From Bradysia coprophila (taxonomy: Eukaryota; Arthropoda; Insecta; Diptera; Sciaridae): a stretch of 64,000 nucleotides of DNA. Shown piece after piece: positions 36,404-47,847 of the stretch; the first letter of the stretch is position 1; every line of letters begins with the position of its first letter. The position numbers were made by a program, and so were the translations under genes. A model generated the notes under the pieces. That model did no database searches, was not told the DNA's origin, and saw only the letters and a list, made by a program, of their open reading frames with translations. The stretch spans positions 1,364,001 to 1,428,000 of the forward strand of contig NW_023503496.1 in assembly GCF_014529535.1 (NCBI RefSeq), read 5' to 3'.

Positions 36404-37137
36404 ATGGGTTTGGATTTTTACACATTGGACGGATCTGCTCCCTGCAGCATTGTTCAAATGACTGCAAAGGCTGTTGGCGTCGAATTGAATTTAAAACCGG
36501 TTGATCTGTTCACCGGCGAACATCTGAAGCCGGAGTATTTGAAGGTAACAACAACAAAAAACCTCCAGCAAATCGATCGATTTTTCGGTCAAATCAGTTT
36601 TCTGATCGATTCGTTTTGCTTCAAAAATTTTGTTAGCTGAATCCTCAGCATGCCGTGCCCACTCTGGTTACCGAAGAAGGCGTATCGTTATGCGAATCTC
36701 GTAGCATCGCCACATATCTGATCGAAAGATATGCCAAGGACGATTCGCTCTATCCCAAGGATCCATTGAAACGGGCCATTGTCAATCAACGTCTGTTCTT
36801 CGACATGGGAACGTTTTATCAACGGCTGATGGATCGGTACTATCCATCGTTGTTTCCAACGTTTAAGGGACGCGTTGTGCCTGACGCCGAGGAAAAATTG
36901 AAAGAAGCTGTCGGCTTTTTGAACACTTTTCTGGATGGAAATGCATTCGTTGCTGGAAGTGAATATACCGTCGCCGATATTTCATCGCTTGCCTCCGTGG
37001 AAACGTTGAAGGCTTGCGACTTTGATATCAGTTCGTATCCGAATGTTGCTGGTTGGTATGATCGTGCCAAAGCCGTCACTCCAGGATTCGATATCAACGA
37101 GAAACATGGCGTCGCATTCAGGAAATTCTTCGGTTAA
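36404..37137 (+). CDS. Glutathione S-transferase, delta class
   Basis: Two exons, 36404-36544 and 36637-37137, join in phase 0 (GTAACA donor, TTAG acceptor) to give 213 residues, normal for insect delta GSTs. The N-terminal thioredoxin-like domain begins [17 protein letters not shown]; the Ser of DGSAPC is the expected catalytic Ser that activates the glutathione thiol. [10 protein letters not shown] (cis-Pro) and [14 protein letters not shown] (the ESR glutathione-binding motif) follow. The all-alpha C-terminal half contains [18 protein letters not shown], the conserved N-capping/hydrophobic-staple segment. The enzyme is cytosolic and conjugates glutathione to electrophiles or insecticides. 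Oddity: most delta GSTs have PCRSV at the start of helix 1, whereas here it is PCSIV. An ATTAAA poly(A) signal lies at 37246-37251. Confidence 0.93.
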
Positions 37138-37449
37138 ACCGGATGTGCCAGTTTAGGTCTCGGAATCAGCAGTTTATCAAACGAATAATGAATGTAAATG
37201 CACTGCAGAGCATCGTGTTTTGTCATTTTTGTGCACAAATAATTGATTAAAAAATTGTTGCACCCTCTATATACCATGCTCTTTTAGTGCATTTTACGCA
37301 TTTTACGACAGAATTCTAGTCCGAATTTGAGAATATTTCGTGAAGTTGGCAATGATCCACCCTCCGAGTTCTGTTAGTAGATGAAGTCTTGTCTTGACTC
37401 CTTGAGATTGAGCGCTACTTTAAGTCGATATCGCGATATCTTTCATCAC

Positions 37450-37530
37450 TGCCGTAATTTGCATAAAAAACCTCTCCGAAACGTAAACCTAAATAAATCC
37501 TTCGGAGAAGTTCTTATGCGAATTACAGGA
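37450..37530. repeat. Short inverted repeat
   Basis: GTAATTTGCATAAAAAACCT followed by CTCCGAA pairs with TTCGGAGAAGTTCTTATGCG followed by AATTAC. About 80 bp overall; the size and ends suggest a decayed MITE. Confidence 0.5.
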
Positions 37531-38279
37531 GAACAGTCTAGGTTTAAGATAGCTCTACTCACCTATCAGCTCTACTCAGACCCAGAATGGTCGTATGTGA
37601 CCACTTGGCAGATCAGAAGTGTACTTTTGTGCTTTTTATTTAATCATAGCACTGAGCCAAGCGCTAGTGCTATGATTCAATTCGCTACATTGGCACCTTT
37701 CTGAAACGCCTCTTTTGACGTTAAAGAACATTTTTCTTCGTAAGCTCTCTCTGCTACATAGACAACAAAGACTTCAAAATTGTCTGGTCTTGACATTTTA
37801 TGGTAAAGTTCATCGTCTGCGCTATAAATCTTTGAAAAATCTCTGACACGTAAAAAATGCTCTAAAAATGCATAAGATTGTGGACAACTCTAATGGTGCA
37901 TTACGGTCAAAGTTGCATTTTCAAATCATACGCAAATTTGTGTAAACTGCATCTGCATTATCAAATGCCTGTAAAATCAAGTGCAAAAAGCAAATATGTA
38001 CAAAACGACTTTGCCATGTTTGCTTCCGTCTCAATGTACTTAGATAAGTGTCAGAATGATAATGATGTTAATTCAGTCATAAACTAACAGTGTAAGTGTT
38101 CCGATTGCACTTTAAGTGGGTTGACTACTCACTACGCCTGCAAAAATTGCCTCCTTAAACGTACTGATTACTACTTAAGGCTAATAAATGTCATTTTCTT
38201 CTTATGACTCGTCTTCTGTGGTATCCTTACAACTTAATCTTTATGCTGCTGTAGTCTCTATCTAAGAGTATATCCTCTT

Positions 38280-38466
38280 TCATACTCATACTGACACTTA
38301 CTCATGCAATGATTTGTGAGACGTGATGACGCTTCCAATGCGAGGCATCAGTCACTACAATACTAGCGCTCTCTTGATTACCCACTTTACTCATACTAAC
38401 TGTACTGACTCATGCGATGATATCACTTCCAAATCAACCTCCTCGGAGGCATCAGTCACTACATGA
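38280..38466 (+). repeat. Degenerate tandem duplication, ~115-bp unit
   Basis: Two imperfect copies share ACTCATGC-ATGAT, CTTCCAA and GAGGCATCAGTCACTACA. No coding sequence. Confidence 0.5.
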
Positions 38467-39401
38467 AATAAATATCTCATGTTCGATCTCTCTGTTTTGT
38501 ATCACTTTTTGAATATAATCTAGTTGTGGATGTGGACGTTGTCTGCTTCAACGGTCGGTTAACAAATGAAGGGCTAGATTCTAACATCTGAACAACATGC
38601 ATGTTTGTACATATGAATGAAGTAGCTGAAAATCAGCTGAAGAAAATTTCGACTGAAATTTGATTGTCTTTTCATGTATCAAGAAATGTCATTAGCACCC
38701 TTGACATCTCAATGTTTACATAATATTTTAGCCGGTAGAAATAGCGCCACCTTGTTTCTCTGCCACAGATCAATTTGTTTCTTTGATCTAATTTAATGGT
38801 GTCCATGCTAAGCGAACCGCTTTTCTTAATTAGTGTGCATAGCGAAATCAAATATTTTAAAGTGGTTAGCCAGCATGACATTGAATTTCTGTTATCTTAG
38901 TTGGTATACGGTAGGTATATTATGCGAATTGTATTGGTGTGCGTTCTTATTTTGGGTTTATATATATTTTTGGCACGTCTGCCACTGTGTATAGTATAGA
39001 CACACATCACAGCAGCGACGAGTCAGTTGTGATTGAGACATTGACATTGGTAATCGAAATATTGTATAAGTTACCTGCCATAGCACAAATTCACCGTTCG
39101 CAATCATTTTGTTTATTGTTTCGTTTACCTGTGACTCAGATGGTGTTGTGAGTGAGCGTGTATTGATCAGTTTCTTAAGATTTAGAGGCGTTTTGATTGC
39201 CTTCGTTTGCATTAAAACGCTTCGGAAGTAAACCATTTTATCAGTTACACTTACACCTCGTCAGTTATACACACGAAGCTTATGTGTTAAGTGTGTCATT
39301 ATCGTTGCCGATATGTCACTTGTTACGTCACTAATGTGCCGATTGCGTTGCTGTAATATCAGTTCCGCCCCGATCATGTCCACTGCCATACTACGCTTAA
39401 A

Positions 39402-39845
39402 GTATATAAACAGAAAAGGTATAATGCAATCCGCCAATACAGACGGTACCCTACGATCGCGTGAATTTCGAGTGAATACCGTGGTATCTTCGGTGTAACA
39501 CAGTATGTTTACATACCACCTCTATGCATACCGCTTACGATTTCAATGGAATGTCGATGGATCGTATGTACGTTTCAGCGACGCACTTTAAGCAAAAGTG
39601 GTCATATAGTCGACAGGTAGAGTGCTATTTCGTATGAAATGGTTTTTACAGTGTTGTGATACACTGTCAAGTTTCAGAACCTTATTTGGAGTACCACTCA
39701 AGCTTGAAGTGCGTTAGCAATATTCATCAAATTCCATCAATCGTTAGTGCAATACTAAGGGAGAAATAGATGCACTCAAATTCACCATGAATGTAGGGTC
39801 ACGGAATTTGTGTGATCCGCATTACGTTCAGTGTTTATATACTTT
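39402..39845. repeat. Element bounded by inverted AAAGTATATAAACA ends, carrying a second MITE
   Basis: Left end AAAGTATATAAACAGAAAAG and right end inverse GTTCAGTGTTTATATACTTT are the ends of the family seen complete at 44056-44582. The interior from 39578 to 39715 is a MITE of another family (GACGCACTTTAAGCAAAAGT ends), so the structure is nested. Confidence 0.45.
39578..39715. mobile_element. MITE, AACGCACTTCAAGCAAAAGT family (copy 1)
   Basis: GACGCACTTTAAGCAAAAGT at the left; inverse CTCAAGCTTGAAGTGCGTT at the right; internal ATACACTGTCAAGTTTCAG. Other copies are at 41575-41734 and about 42294-42424. Confidence 0.65.
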
Positions 39846-39939
39846 GTACTACGATCACTACTTATATGTCATGCCTCTATAATCTCATGCACCCAGAAAA
39901 TTTCATTAATCCCTTGCATTCCTCAAAATAGATGCCAAC

Positions 39940-41214
39940 ATGAGCCTTCATCAGCAGACCGTACATCTACCTGATCCGACAAAAAACGCGTCGTACAATC
40001 TATCAAAGTCAACCGTTAGTAACGGAGCAAATGACACAAATCGCCGAATATACGTAGTTCGCCATGCCGAGCGTGTAGACTTTGTGTTCGGCGAATGGAT
40101 ACCGCCCTGTTTCGACGAATCGGGACAATATGTGCGTAAAGATTCGAATATGCCGAAACATTTGCCAGTCCGAATTAACAGTCCGTCGGCATGGCTACTG
40201 GACTCACCAATTACCAACATTGGGCGGTGTCAAGCGAGACTGACTGGCGATGCGATGAAAGAGGCTGGAGCTGTGATTTCGTATGCATACTGTTCACCGT
40301 CTTACCGATGTGTTCAGACGTGCCACGGAATATTAGAAGTTAAGGAATCTCGGAGTTATTACGTTTGATCGTTCGTAAAGTTAGTCACGCGAGCGAAATA
40401 GATGCAAGATATGGCTGAAAATGTGATAGAAAGAAATAGTCGCGTGACGCACGTTATGAATGATGCGTAAGCATTAGGGATTATTTCAATGACATAACAT
40501 TTCGATTGCAGGTCTAGGTATGACTCACGTTAAAATTCGAATTGAATTCGCTCTGTTCGAGTGGATGCTATTTTATCGAGACAATAAGCCGGAATGGTGC
40601 ACAAAAGACGAATTGTATGCCGATAACTTTAACATCGACATGGAGTACGAACCGATGATGTCAAAAAAAGAGCTACTCGATTTGACCAATGAAAATTGTG
40701 AGGAGTTTTACCGACGAAACCATTCTGTAGTTGAACAGTTTCTCAAATCGCACGGTAGGTCGCGTTCCAAACAGTTATGTGGATTTTATTTATTTTATAT
40801 TTAGAGAAATGATAACAGATGGCGCTGGGCCGGCGTAGTGTCATCTGTTATCATTTCTCTGACCTTAGTACCGAAACTTGACAGTGTACACACATTAATA
40901 CACTTGTTACACTGTCAGTTTTTAGCCAATCGTGTTGAATGTTCGGTCTCTATTTTCTCATCATTTCAGCGTCAGGTAATGCCCTAATGGTCGGCCATTC
41001 ATGTACGCCGGAAACGTGTACTCGTTTACTGGTCGGTAAAGAACCAAGGACAAAAGGTGAACTCTTCAGTGTGCTACAAAAAGTCCCATACTGTGGCATG
41101 GTCGCAGCGGAATACTCGCCAGCCACAAATGAGTGGCAATTAAGAGATTCCAGCGGTTTTTCAGTAACGCACAAGCAAAATGATAGACTTGAGTGGAGTG
41201 CCATTGACAATTGA
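39940..41214 (+). CDS. Histidine phosphatase, UBASH3/ecdysteroid-phosphate phosphatase type
   Basis: Exons 39940-40338/9, 40512-40754 and 40970-41214 encode about 295 residues of a branch-2-like histidine (PGAM) phosphatase domain. Visible catalytic landmarks: RHAER (41-45, phospho-acceptor His42; the usual motif is RHGER), the SPSYRCVQT Arg loop, LFEW, and the second His in LMVGHSCTPETCTR. This is the phosphatase domain of UBASH3/Sts proteins; short versions without UBA and SH3 domains include the ecdysteroid-phosphate phosphatase described in silkworm, which releases active ecdysteroid from its phosphate conjugate. That substrate is inference here. The join of exon 1 to exon 2 is not clean: homology requires one extra base after ILE, but the genome reads GAAGTTAAG where GAAGGTAAG is expected. 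AATAAA is at 41344-41349. Confidence 0.75.
40802..40861. mobile_element. 60-bp MITE in intron 2 of the phosphatase gene
   Basis: AGAGAAATGATAACAGATGG and the inverse CATCTGTTATCATTTCTCTG flank a GCTGGGCCGGCG core. Same family as 18288-18350; the ends resemble those of the larger 49725-49893 element. Confidence 0.75.
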
Positions 41215-41574
41215 AATGTTTCTTTGCGAACAGAAATGTTAGATGGTTACATGAGGCTATAATACGAAAATGGTAGCAGCGAAATGGCTGGGCTGACTCT
41301 AAATATTTTTTTATTGTTTCATATTACACAGTATTAAATTGTCAATAAACGTTTCAATAGTCCCAAAATGGTGGTATTTTGCTGCATCACGAAATTCACG
41401 CCGTAAGTGCGATCGAAATTCAAAATGGAAAGTGCGGAAGTCTTTCTAACGTAGCGTCATTTTCATACAATGAAGCGTTGAAATGTATTTTTCGGTTCCC
41501 TTTTTCATCGAATCGTTCACTTAAAATTCAAATTTTAGGCTCACTTACGGCGTGAATTAAATTTTTACAGAAAA

Positions 41575-41734
41575 CAACGCACTTCAAGCAAAAGTGCTTC
41601 GAATGACAGCTGTCAAATAGACTACTAATTTGTATGAAAAAAATTGCAGATTTTTTTACAGTGCCAAAGTTTCTCGATACACTGTACCGTTTCAGTACTC
41701 TATTAATAGTACCCCTCATGCTTGAAGTGCGTTG
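41575..41734. mobile_element. MITE, AACGCACTTCAAGCAAAAGT family (copy 2)
   Basis: Starts CAACGCACTTCAAGCAAAAG and ends with the inverse GCTTGAAGTGCGTTG. It shares GACAGCTGTCAAATAGA and the CACTGT...GTTTCAGTAC block with copy 3. Confidence 0.75.
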
Positions 41735-42293
41735 CAGAAAGTGTATGGGTCATCTGTCCAAATTTTCAGCTCGTGTGAAACAATGTATCAGAATTTCGTT
41801 TCACCGGCAGTCGGTTGTAGAGGCAATGTTGTGTAACGCTTCATCACAATATTTACACTAGAGGTAAACCATTGAAGAAATGTCAAAAATTCATGTAATT
41901 GCCATACGTACCAACTTTACGAACAATAATGGTTTATCCCTATTGTTTTCATCAAAATCTTGTTGTGCTTGGCGCAGATTCTCTTATTTGCGTATAGCTC
42001 CAAATATTTGTAACTTGACAGTTGCGTTTATAAAATCCCATAACAACTGTCCAGTTACGAATTCTTAAAGTTTCGAACGACATGTACGCCCTGCTGAATT
42101 GCTGCATTAAAAAGTCACTGGAACGATACGTTGGAAAAATTGGAAAATTTCAATTTTGCCGGAAGCGAAAGTGACAGTTCATCTGATTTTATGAATCAAA
42201 TTGAGGGTTGCCATAACAGAAAAAGGCATACGGTTTTAACGATCAGTTCGTTCAACGTCCCTGACGAAGGCCTCGGAACAGTTTGTTATTAAT

Positions 42294-42424
42294 AACAGCT
42301 GTCAAATAGAGTACTTTTTGTATGAAATTTTATCCACACTCTTTTTACAGTGTAAAATTTTGTATGGAGCACTGTCAAGTTTCAGTACCTTATTTAAATT
42401 ATAACTTTTGCTTGAAGTGCGTTG
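42294..42424. mobile_element. MITE, AACGCACTTCAAGCAAAAGT family (copy 3, left end worn)
   Basis: The body AACAGCTGTCAAATAGAGTA, CACTGTCAAGTTTCAGTACC and the right end TTTGCTTGAAGTGCGTTG match copy 2. The left terminal repeat is missing or decayed. Confidence 0.65.
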
Positions 42425-42728
42425 TTTCACTCTACAAATCTTTTTGCAATTATAGAGTTGAACTGTGAGATCGTTGAAACTAGCGGGCCGAAACAGTGCT
42501 CTTTAAGGAAATTTCTGGTTTCGTCAATCAAGTTCTTTCAGAACCTTGGTTGTGTGTAGGGTAGGGTCAGGGTCAGTTAGTAGTTTAAATTGTTGTTCAC
42601 TACAGAACGAAAAGAGGAATTTAAATTTTTAATAAATAGCATAGCACGAACAGTCAATTAAACAATCGATATTTTAGTTATTTATATCCCATTCCATTTA
42701 GTTACCGGTCTCAGTTGATTGGTATACA

Positions 42729-42989
42729 CTTAGAGTAATTATACCTAGAGAGGAAATTTGTACGACGAAATGTGGTCCCAACATCAGTTTGTATAAGATA
42801 CACATTTCGTATAATTTTACACCAACACATGTATGCTTTGACGTTTTTTCGCTATTGATATTTCAATTTGCCCTCTTAATTAACAGGGCAAACACACATA
42901 CCAATAAACATTTCGTATTTTATGTTGGGACCACATATTTTACGTAAGTTTGTTCGAAATTTCCTCTCTAGGTATAATTACTCTTAGGG
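42729..42989. mobile_element. 261-bp inverted-repeat element, TTAGAGTAATTATACC ends
   Basis: AGAGTAATTATACCTAGAGA followed by GGAAATTTGTACG pairs with AAATTTCCTCTCTAGGTATA followed by ATTACTCT. An inner pair, GAAATGTGGTCCCAACAT and ATGTTGGGACCACATAT, extends the stem. No coding sequence. Confidence 0.7.
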
Positions 42990-43087
42990 TATACAATTTA
43001 TTGAATCGAAAAAATTTTCTATGCGCTCCAGCGTGCGATGTATGCGATGTAGGCCACCTTAACTTTGAGCTGATAAAATTCGAAATT

Positions 43088-43150
43088 TTTGTGTGAATTT
43101 CGTTGATCCGAGGCGAAACCGAGGTCAATAAACACACGAAAACGGGACTT
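43088..43150. repeat. 'GATAAAAAGATGAAA' family fragment (copy 2)
   Basis: GTTGATCCGAGGCGAAACCG followed by CAATAAACACACGAAAACG matches the core of the modules at 33930-34036 and 54172-54290. Confidence 0.55.
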
Positions 43151-43464
43151 TTAAACTTTGATCGAGGGTCTTGTAATGGGTTGTCCATGCTCTAGGCGTC
43201 GAAAATTCATGAAATTTGATTAAAAGAATGATTTTCGACCCGCAAGCATGTATGAATGACTCATCATTCAAATGAGGATGAGTAACTATTTTTTCTGTTT
43301 TTCTTGTTGTCTCGAAATAACTCGTATTTGTGATGCATAATACTGATTGTTGCATAAATAATATTATTGATTCAGAATGTTGAAATTTAACTTTGTTGGG
43401 GACCATTAACCAAAACCCGTCCTAAGACATTAAAACTTGAGCATGAAAATTTTAGCATTTTCAC

Positions 43465-43650
43465 CAAGGCTGTATATTTTGGGGAGGTCACGCAGATGCA
43501 GATACGCGGGTTACACACCACGTTTCATACAAAAAATTCACCACGCCACACAAATTCAATTTTGGTGAATTTAATTGTATGGAAAAGGTGTATTACTGCG
43601 TATCTAATTAAATGGCGATCTGCGTGACCTCCCCAAAGTATACGGCCTTG
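43465..43650. mobile_element. MITE, CAAGGCTGTATACTTTGGGG family (186 bp)
   Basis: CAAGGCTGTATATTTTGGGG at the left and the inverse CCCCAAAGTATACGGCCTTG at the right; subterminal AGGTCACGCAGA / TCTGCGTGACCT. The interior includes GATACGCGGGTTACACACCA. Confidence 0.85.
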
Positions 43651-43753
43651 ATTTTCACAACGTAGTAAACGTAATTGTCCGTTTATAAGTTTAAATAAGA
43701 ACTGGGAAAAAGAGCTCGTAATTCATTTTATTACGAAATACGAGTCAATAAGC

Positions 43754-43980
43754 CAAGGCTGTATACTTTGGGGAGGTCACGCAGATACAGATACGCGGGT
43801 TACACACCACAGTTGATGATAAAATGGCCGATTTCATACAAAAATTCACCTACTCTGATGATTCTCGTCGTCTTGATGATGTGGTGAATTTTTTTACATG
43901 TTAAATCATCAGAAGTGGTGTGTTCCCGCGTATCTAATAAAATGGCGGTCTGCGTGACCTCCTCAAAGTATACAGCCTTG
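43754..43980. mobile_element. MITE, CAAGGCTGTATACTTTGGGG family (227 bp)
   Basis: Same ends as the 43465 copy; the centre matches the longer 9745-10016 copy (GATGATTCTCGTCGTCTTGA). It lies 100 bp from the preceding copy in the same orientation. Confidence 0.85.
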
Positions 43981-44055
43981 TCATAAGCGACCCAATCGAC
44001 CCAATTTATTCTATTATAATTCCAATGTAGAAAGGAAAATATTCCTTGGTAACTA

Positions 44056-44582
44056 CAAAGTATATAAACACTGAAGGTAATGCAAATCCACAGTTACACA
44101 CGGATCCAAACTTTCAGGTGAATTTTAGCTCCGTCATGTTGCACACGTATTGAATTCGTATGCGTCAAGTTCGTCAAGTTGCATCTAGTGGTGAATTGGA
44201 AGGATGTCGCGACGATATCTTGCACACATACTATATTATTTTGCGTCAAGTTGTATTTATGTATACTTTGGGGAGGTCACACAGATCGCCATTTTATTAC
44301 ACACCTTTTCCATACAATCAAATTCACCAAAATTGAATTTGTATGGCGTGGAGAATTTTTTGTATGAAACGTGGTGTGTAACCCGCGTATCTGTATCTGC
44401 ATCTGCATGACCTCCCCAAAGTATACAGCCTTGGAATTTAGGGCCGTCATGTTGCACAAGTCTAAGTTAGACACGTTAGATAGCATACGAAAATGAATTC
44501 ACCTGAAAGTTTGGATCGTTTGGATCCGTAATTTGTCTGATCCGCTGAGGGTCTGCATTACCTTCAGTGTTTATATACTTTG
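44056..44582. mobile_element. Element with CAAAGTATATAAACACTGAA ends, split by a second MITE
   Basis: Left end CAAAGTATATAAACACTGAA then GGTAATGCAAATCC; right end inverse, TTACCTTCAGTGTTTATATA then CTTTG. Subterminal GATCCAAACTTTCAGGTGAA is repeated in inverse at about 44497. A MITE of the CAAGGCTGTATAC family (44261-44433) is inserted inside. Solo or partial ends of this element family occur at about 17699, 27135, 35665, 39402 and 39830. Confidence 0.75.
44261..44433. mobile_element. MITE, CAAGGCTGTATACTTTGGGG family, nested copy
   Basis: Left end truncated to GTATACTTTGGGGAGGTCAC; right end complete, CCCCAAAGTATACAGCCTTG. It lies in reverse orientation relative to the 43465 copy and sits inside the 44056-44582 element. 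Confidence 0.8.
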
Positions 44583-45301
44583 GCTGGGTAACTATACGGT
44601 CGTATACGATTGGCGAAGCAAAAAATGTTGCAAAATTAGATCTTTATCTTGTTGACAACACTGCGATTTTTTGAGGTGAATGCGGTGAATGTCAACTCGG
44701 CTGCCATCCCTGTAATAATGACTTTTCAAACACCGTTTGTCAACCCGATTTATTGAGTAGTCTCTAGTGGCATTAACACTAATTTTAGGTCGACGATTTA
44801 CATGAAACATGATATTTTCTCAAAACTAGCTTTTGAAAATTAGCCGCGTCAAAAAGCGTATGCCTCGTATACCGTACCGCTGTATTCGAAGAGAGCGCAA
44901 CACTGTTGATAAACAGTTTATACAAGAAAATGCAACATAGCAAAACAAAAATTTCTAAAATTTGGTATACCACTACATCCAGCGGTTGAAGCGGTAGAAG
45001 TGTCATCCGCTTCGGTAGTGAGAGTAATAGTCGTATAGTGATGTGGTGCAATGATTTTGTTTTTGACGTAAGCCATTATAACAAAGTGCTGTAAACGCCG
45101 TATAGTAAATCGGATTCGATTTGATATTTTGACCAAATTGTTGCAATACCCGCAAGTAACCGGTAAACAAAGTCCCTGTGTTGATCGGCCAAATATACAG
45201 AACTCGAATATCTATGTAATCGACCAAACTAAGTGCGTCCGGTCCAAGAAAACAGAAAAATTCGTGAGCCTTTTTGGTGCTTGTTCGTTTAACATTTACA
45301 A

Positions 45302-47847
45302 ATGGCCGATATGGATGCCGTCAATCTTGGTCTTGATGAGGCCGAAATTGATGCAGAAATGACTGCTGGTCTGCCGGAAGAGGACTCATTTGATACGCGC
45401 AGCGAAGCGTCTGGTGGTAGCTCAAGCAGTTCGGACACAAATCCCAGCATCAGTTCAGTTGACAGTGAATCGTCGATAAGTCCGAAAATACGTCGTTCGC
45501 ACCTAAATCGCGAACGTTCGTTCGACAAACGGAAATCGAAAAGTCCAGTTGCTGTCCACAAGAAACAGTCAACAGCCGCACAAAAGTCCAGTTCCAAGTC
45601 CGCGTACGACTACATGACCAAGTTGAACTATCTGTTCCGTGAGACTCGGTTCTTTGTGATCAAATCGAACAATGCCGAAAATGTGACACTGTCCAAGAGC
45701 AAAGGTGTCTGGTCGACATTGCCACAGAACGAAGCGAATTTGAATCAGGCATTCCGTGAGGGTCGCAATGTGATTTTGATATTTTCGGTGAAAGAAAGTG
45801 GCAAATTTGCTGGCTTCGCTCGGATGGTCGGTGAATCGAGACGAGACGTGCCGACGGTGTCGTGGGTGCTGCCGCATGGTTTGACTGCGAAAGCGTTGGG
45901 CGGTGTGATTGAGGTGGATTGGGTGTGCAAAAAAGAATTGTCGTTCAATTGCACGGGACATTTGTACAATCCGTGGAACGAGGGTAAACCGGTAAAGATT
46001 GGACGTGACGGTCAGGAGATCGAGCAAAAGGTAAGCCAGTTCAGCTAAGATTACAATTTCGTTAACAATCAGTGGAGAAGGGGGTGTAAATGTGAACGCT
46101 ATGCTGTTGATAGCAACTGTCCAGTTGCGGCAGAAGGAAGCCAAGAGTGTAAGAATAACTGTTCTACGAAGTTGCATAGAACACAGTAATATGGATTGAC
46201 AAAAGCATGATTTAAGTTAAAGTCGTGACGACTTCACTTTCAGTTTTCTGGTGAAAAACGTCTCAGGCGACCTTTCCGTCGGAATGATTAAAGTCTAGGA
46301 GTCAATGTTCCTTTTTGTGTTCGTTAAAAAAAAGTTACAAGAACGTCACGTCGATTCCGTATTACCGATAACTCCATTCAACCGATAGTTGCAAGTTTCG
46401 AAGTTAGGACGAATTCACTCGAACGTCGACACATTCGGCAAATTTTATCGATTTAAATCTACTCTAAAGTATGGTTTCCACTCAACAAAGAGGTGTTCCG
46501 TTAGAGAGACAAAATTGAATTTTTTTAATTTTTTCTTTGTTTACTTGACAGCTCGCTCTCTCACGGAATATTTTTTGTTGAGTGGAAATCATACTCGATA
46601 AATTCTAGCCATTCTGAGGATTTTTCTTGGTGATTTAACAAATCAACCAAAAATTGCCAGAGTGTGAAGAAACGCCAAAATGTGACAAATCGACAAAAAA
46701 AAATCTTGACGATTTGACATTGTCGATACTTCACTGTTATCCCAACCGATATGTCACAAAAAAAACTTACTTTCGAAAACAGCTGTTCGTTTAAAATATA
46801 ATTTGAATTTGAAACTTCGCCCTTTCAAATACAAGGAACATTTGGTCAAGCACTTTTGTATCCACATGGCAGACAATCTAGTCAGTCAAAACGTATCACC
46901 CATATCCATAAAAAATAGCCTGCCGTCAATAGTCTGATTATCCACGAATGTCTCAGAAAATCACTCAGTCTGTGACAATAACAATTTCCGAACTCGTCTT
47001 CTCCACTGACTGTCCATTACAAAATCGCTTAACGTTCAACTTCCTAACAAATAATTAGGTTGGTGCCGAGCTGTGCCGGCTCTTTCCCGAAGACGAAAGT
47101 ATTGATTTGACACCGATTTTGAAGAAATCAAAAGAAGCTGCACGCATCCTACGCGAAAAAGGTGGACGAGTTCCTGCCTACAAAGGACCAACGCGTCCAA
47201 CACGAGGCCGAGTCACCAACAATCATACAGCGGTACGTGGCCGTAAGAAACTATTTTTGACGAGTCGCAGCAAACTGAACAGCGTTGCTAGCTACAAACG
47301 ATCCGGTTCACCGTATTTAGGCCGAGACCGTAGCGGTCATCACTACGATCGCTTCAGCTCAACTGCAGCAGCTGCCGAAGCGTATGTTGCCGACTATATG
47401 CGCACCATGCAACATCAATTACCACCGATGCCGTACGCTCCACCACCAGGCTACGGAACACTGCTTCCATCACCGTACGAACTGCCAGCACGATACTACG
47501 ACGGACTCGCCATTCCCGACTATCACGGCGATCACATGCCCACACCGCCAATCGGTCGCACCGGACCTCCGAATTACGACAAGCGATCGTACGATCGATC
47601 GGTGGAAGAATTCCTGTGGAAAACGTCGGGGCGTCCGCCGATGGTCAGTGCACCGTCGAAAAGTTCGTCGTCGTCGTATCACCATCCATCGGCTAGGGAT
47701 TATCATCAGAGTCGCGGTGGCAACAGCAGTGCACAAGGAACAACGTCACACGAACGGAACAATGACCGAGAACAACGGTCTAGAGGCGGTCGCGAACGAG
47801 ACTATCGTGACCGGAGTCGCAGCTCGTACAGGAATAGTCGCCGATGA
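45302..47847 (+). CDS. Ythdc1: YTH domain-containing nuclear m6A reader, YTHDC1 orthologue
   Basis: Two exons, 45302-46030 and 47059-47847 (GTAAGC donor, TTAG acceptor, phase 0), give 505 residues. The N-terminus is acidic, then Ser-rich and basic ([18 protein letters not shown], a likely nuclear signal). The YTH domain runs about 114-262: [18 protein letters not shown] (W137), [21 protein letters not shown] (W188), [45 protein letters not shown]137 and W188 have the same 51-residue spacing as the aromatic cage that holds N6-methyladenosine in human YTHDC1. The C-terminus is rich in Pro/Tyr, then Arg/Ser/Asp ([18 protein letters not shown]), as in the family. The protein acts in splicing of m6A-marked pre-mRNA, including sex-determination transcripts in flies. 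The ATG at 45302 (ACAAATGG) is the first in frame. Confidence 0.95.
46474..46590. mobile_element. MITE in the Ythdc1 intron, TCCACTCAACAAAAAGTACTC family (copy 3)
   Basis: GTTTCCACTCAACAAAGAGG at the left; inverse ATTTTTTGTTGAGTGGAAAT at the right; a GACAGCTCGCTCTCTCACGG segment in reverse orientation to copies 1 and 2. Downstream in the same intron (about 46618-46735) is a piece of the 'GAAGAAACGCCAAA' repeat seen at 62550-63240. Confidence 0.75.

Larger units (their letters stand above)
37140..39930. other. Intergenic stretch between GST and phosphatase genes
   Basis: No convincing gene. It holds a small inverted repeat at 37450-37530, a hairpin at about 37644-37673 (CATAGCAC...GTGCTATG), a degenerate direct duplication at 38280-38466, and MITE material from about 39402. 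A minus-strand ORF at 38958-39236 has a possible donor after SLTTPSESQ but nothing else supports it. Confidence 0.4.

Noticed and set aside
38958-39236. 92-codon minus-strand ORF with a possible splice donor after SLTTPSESQ
   Set aside because: No second exon, signal or homology could be identified; insufficient support for a gene.
45569-46177. 202-codon antisense ORF over Ythdc1
   Set aside because: Antisense shadow of the YTH exon; its content has no recognisable domain.
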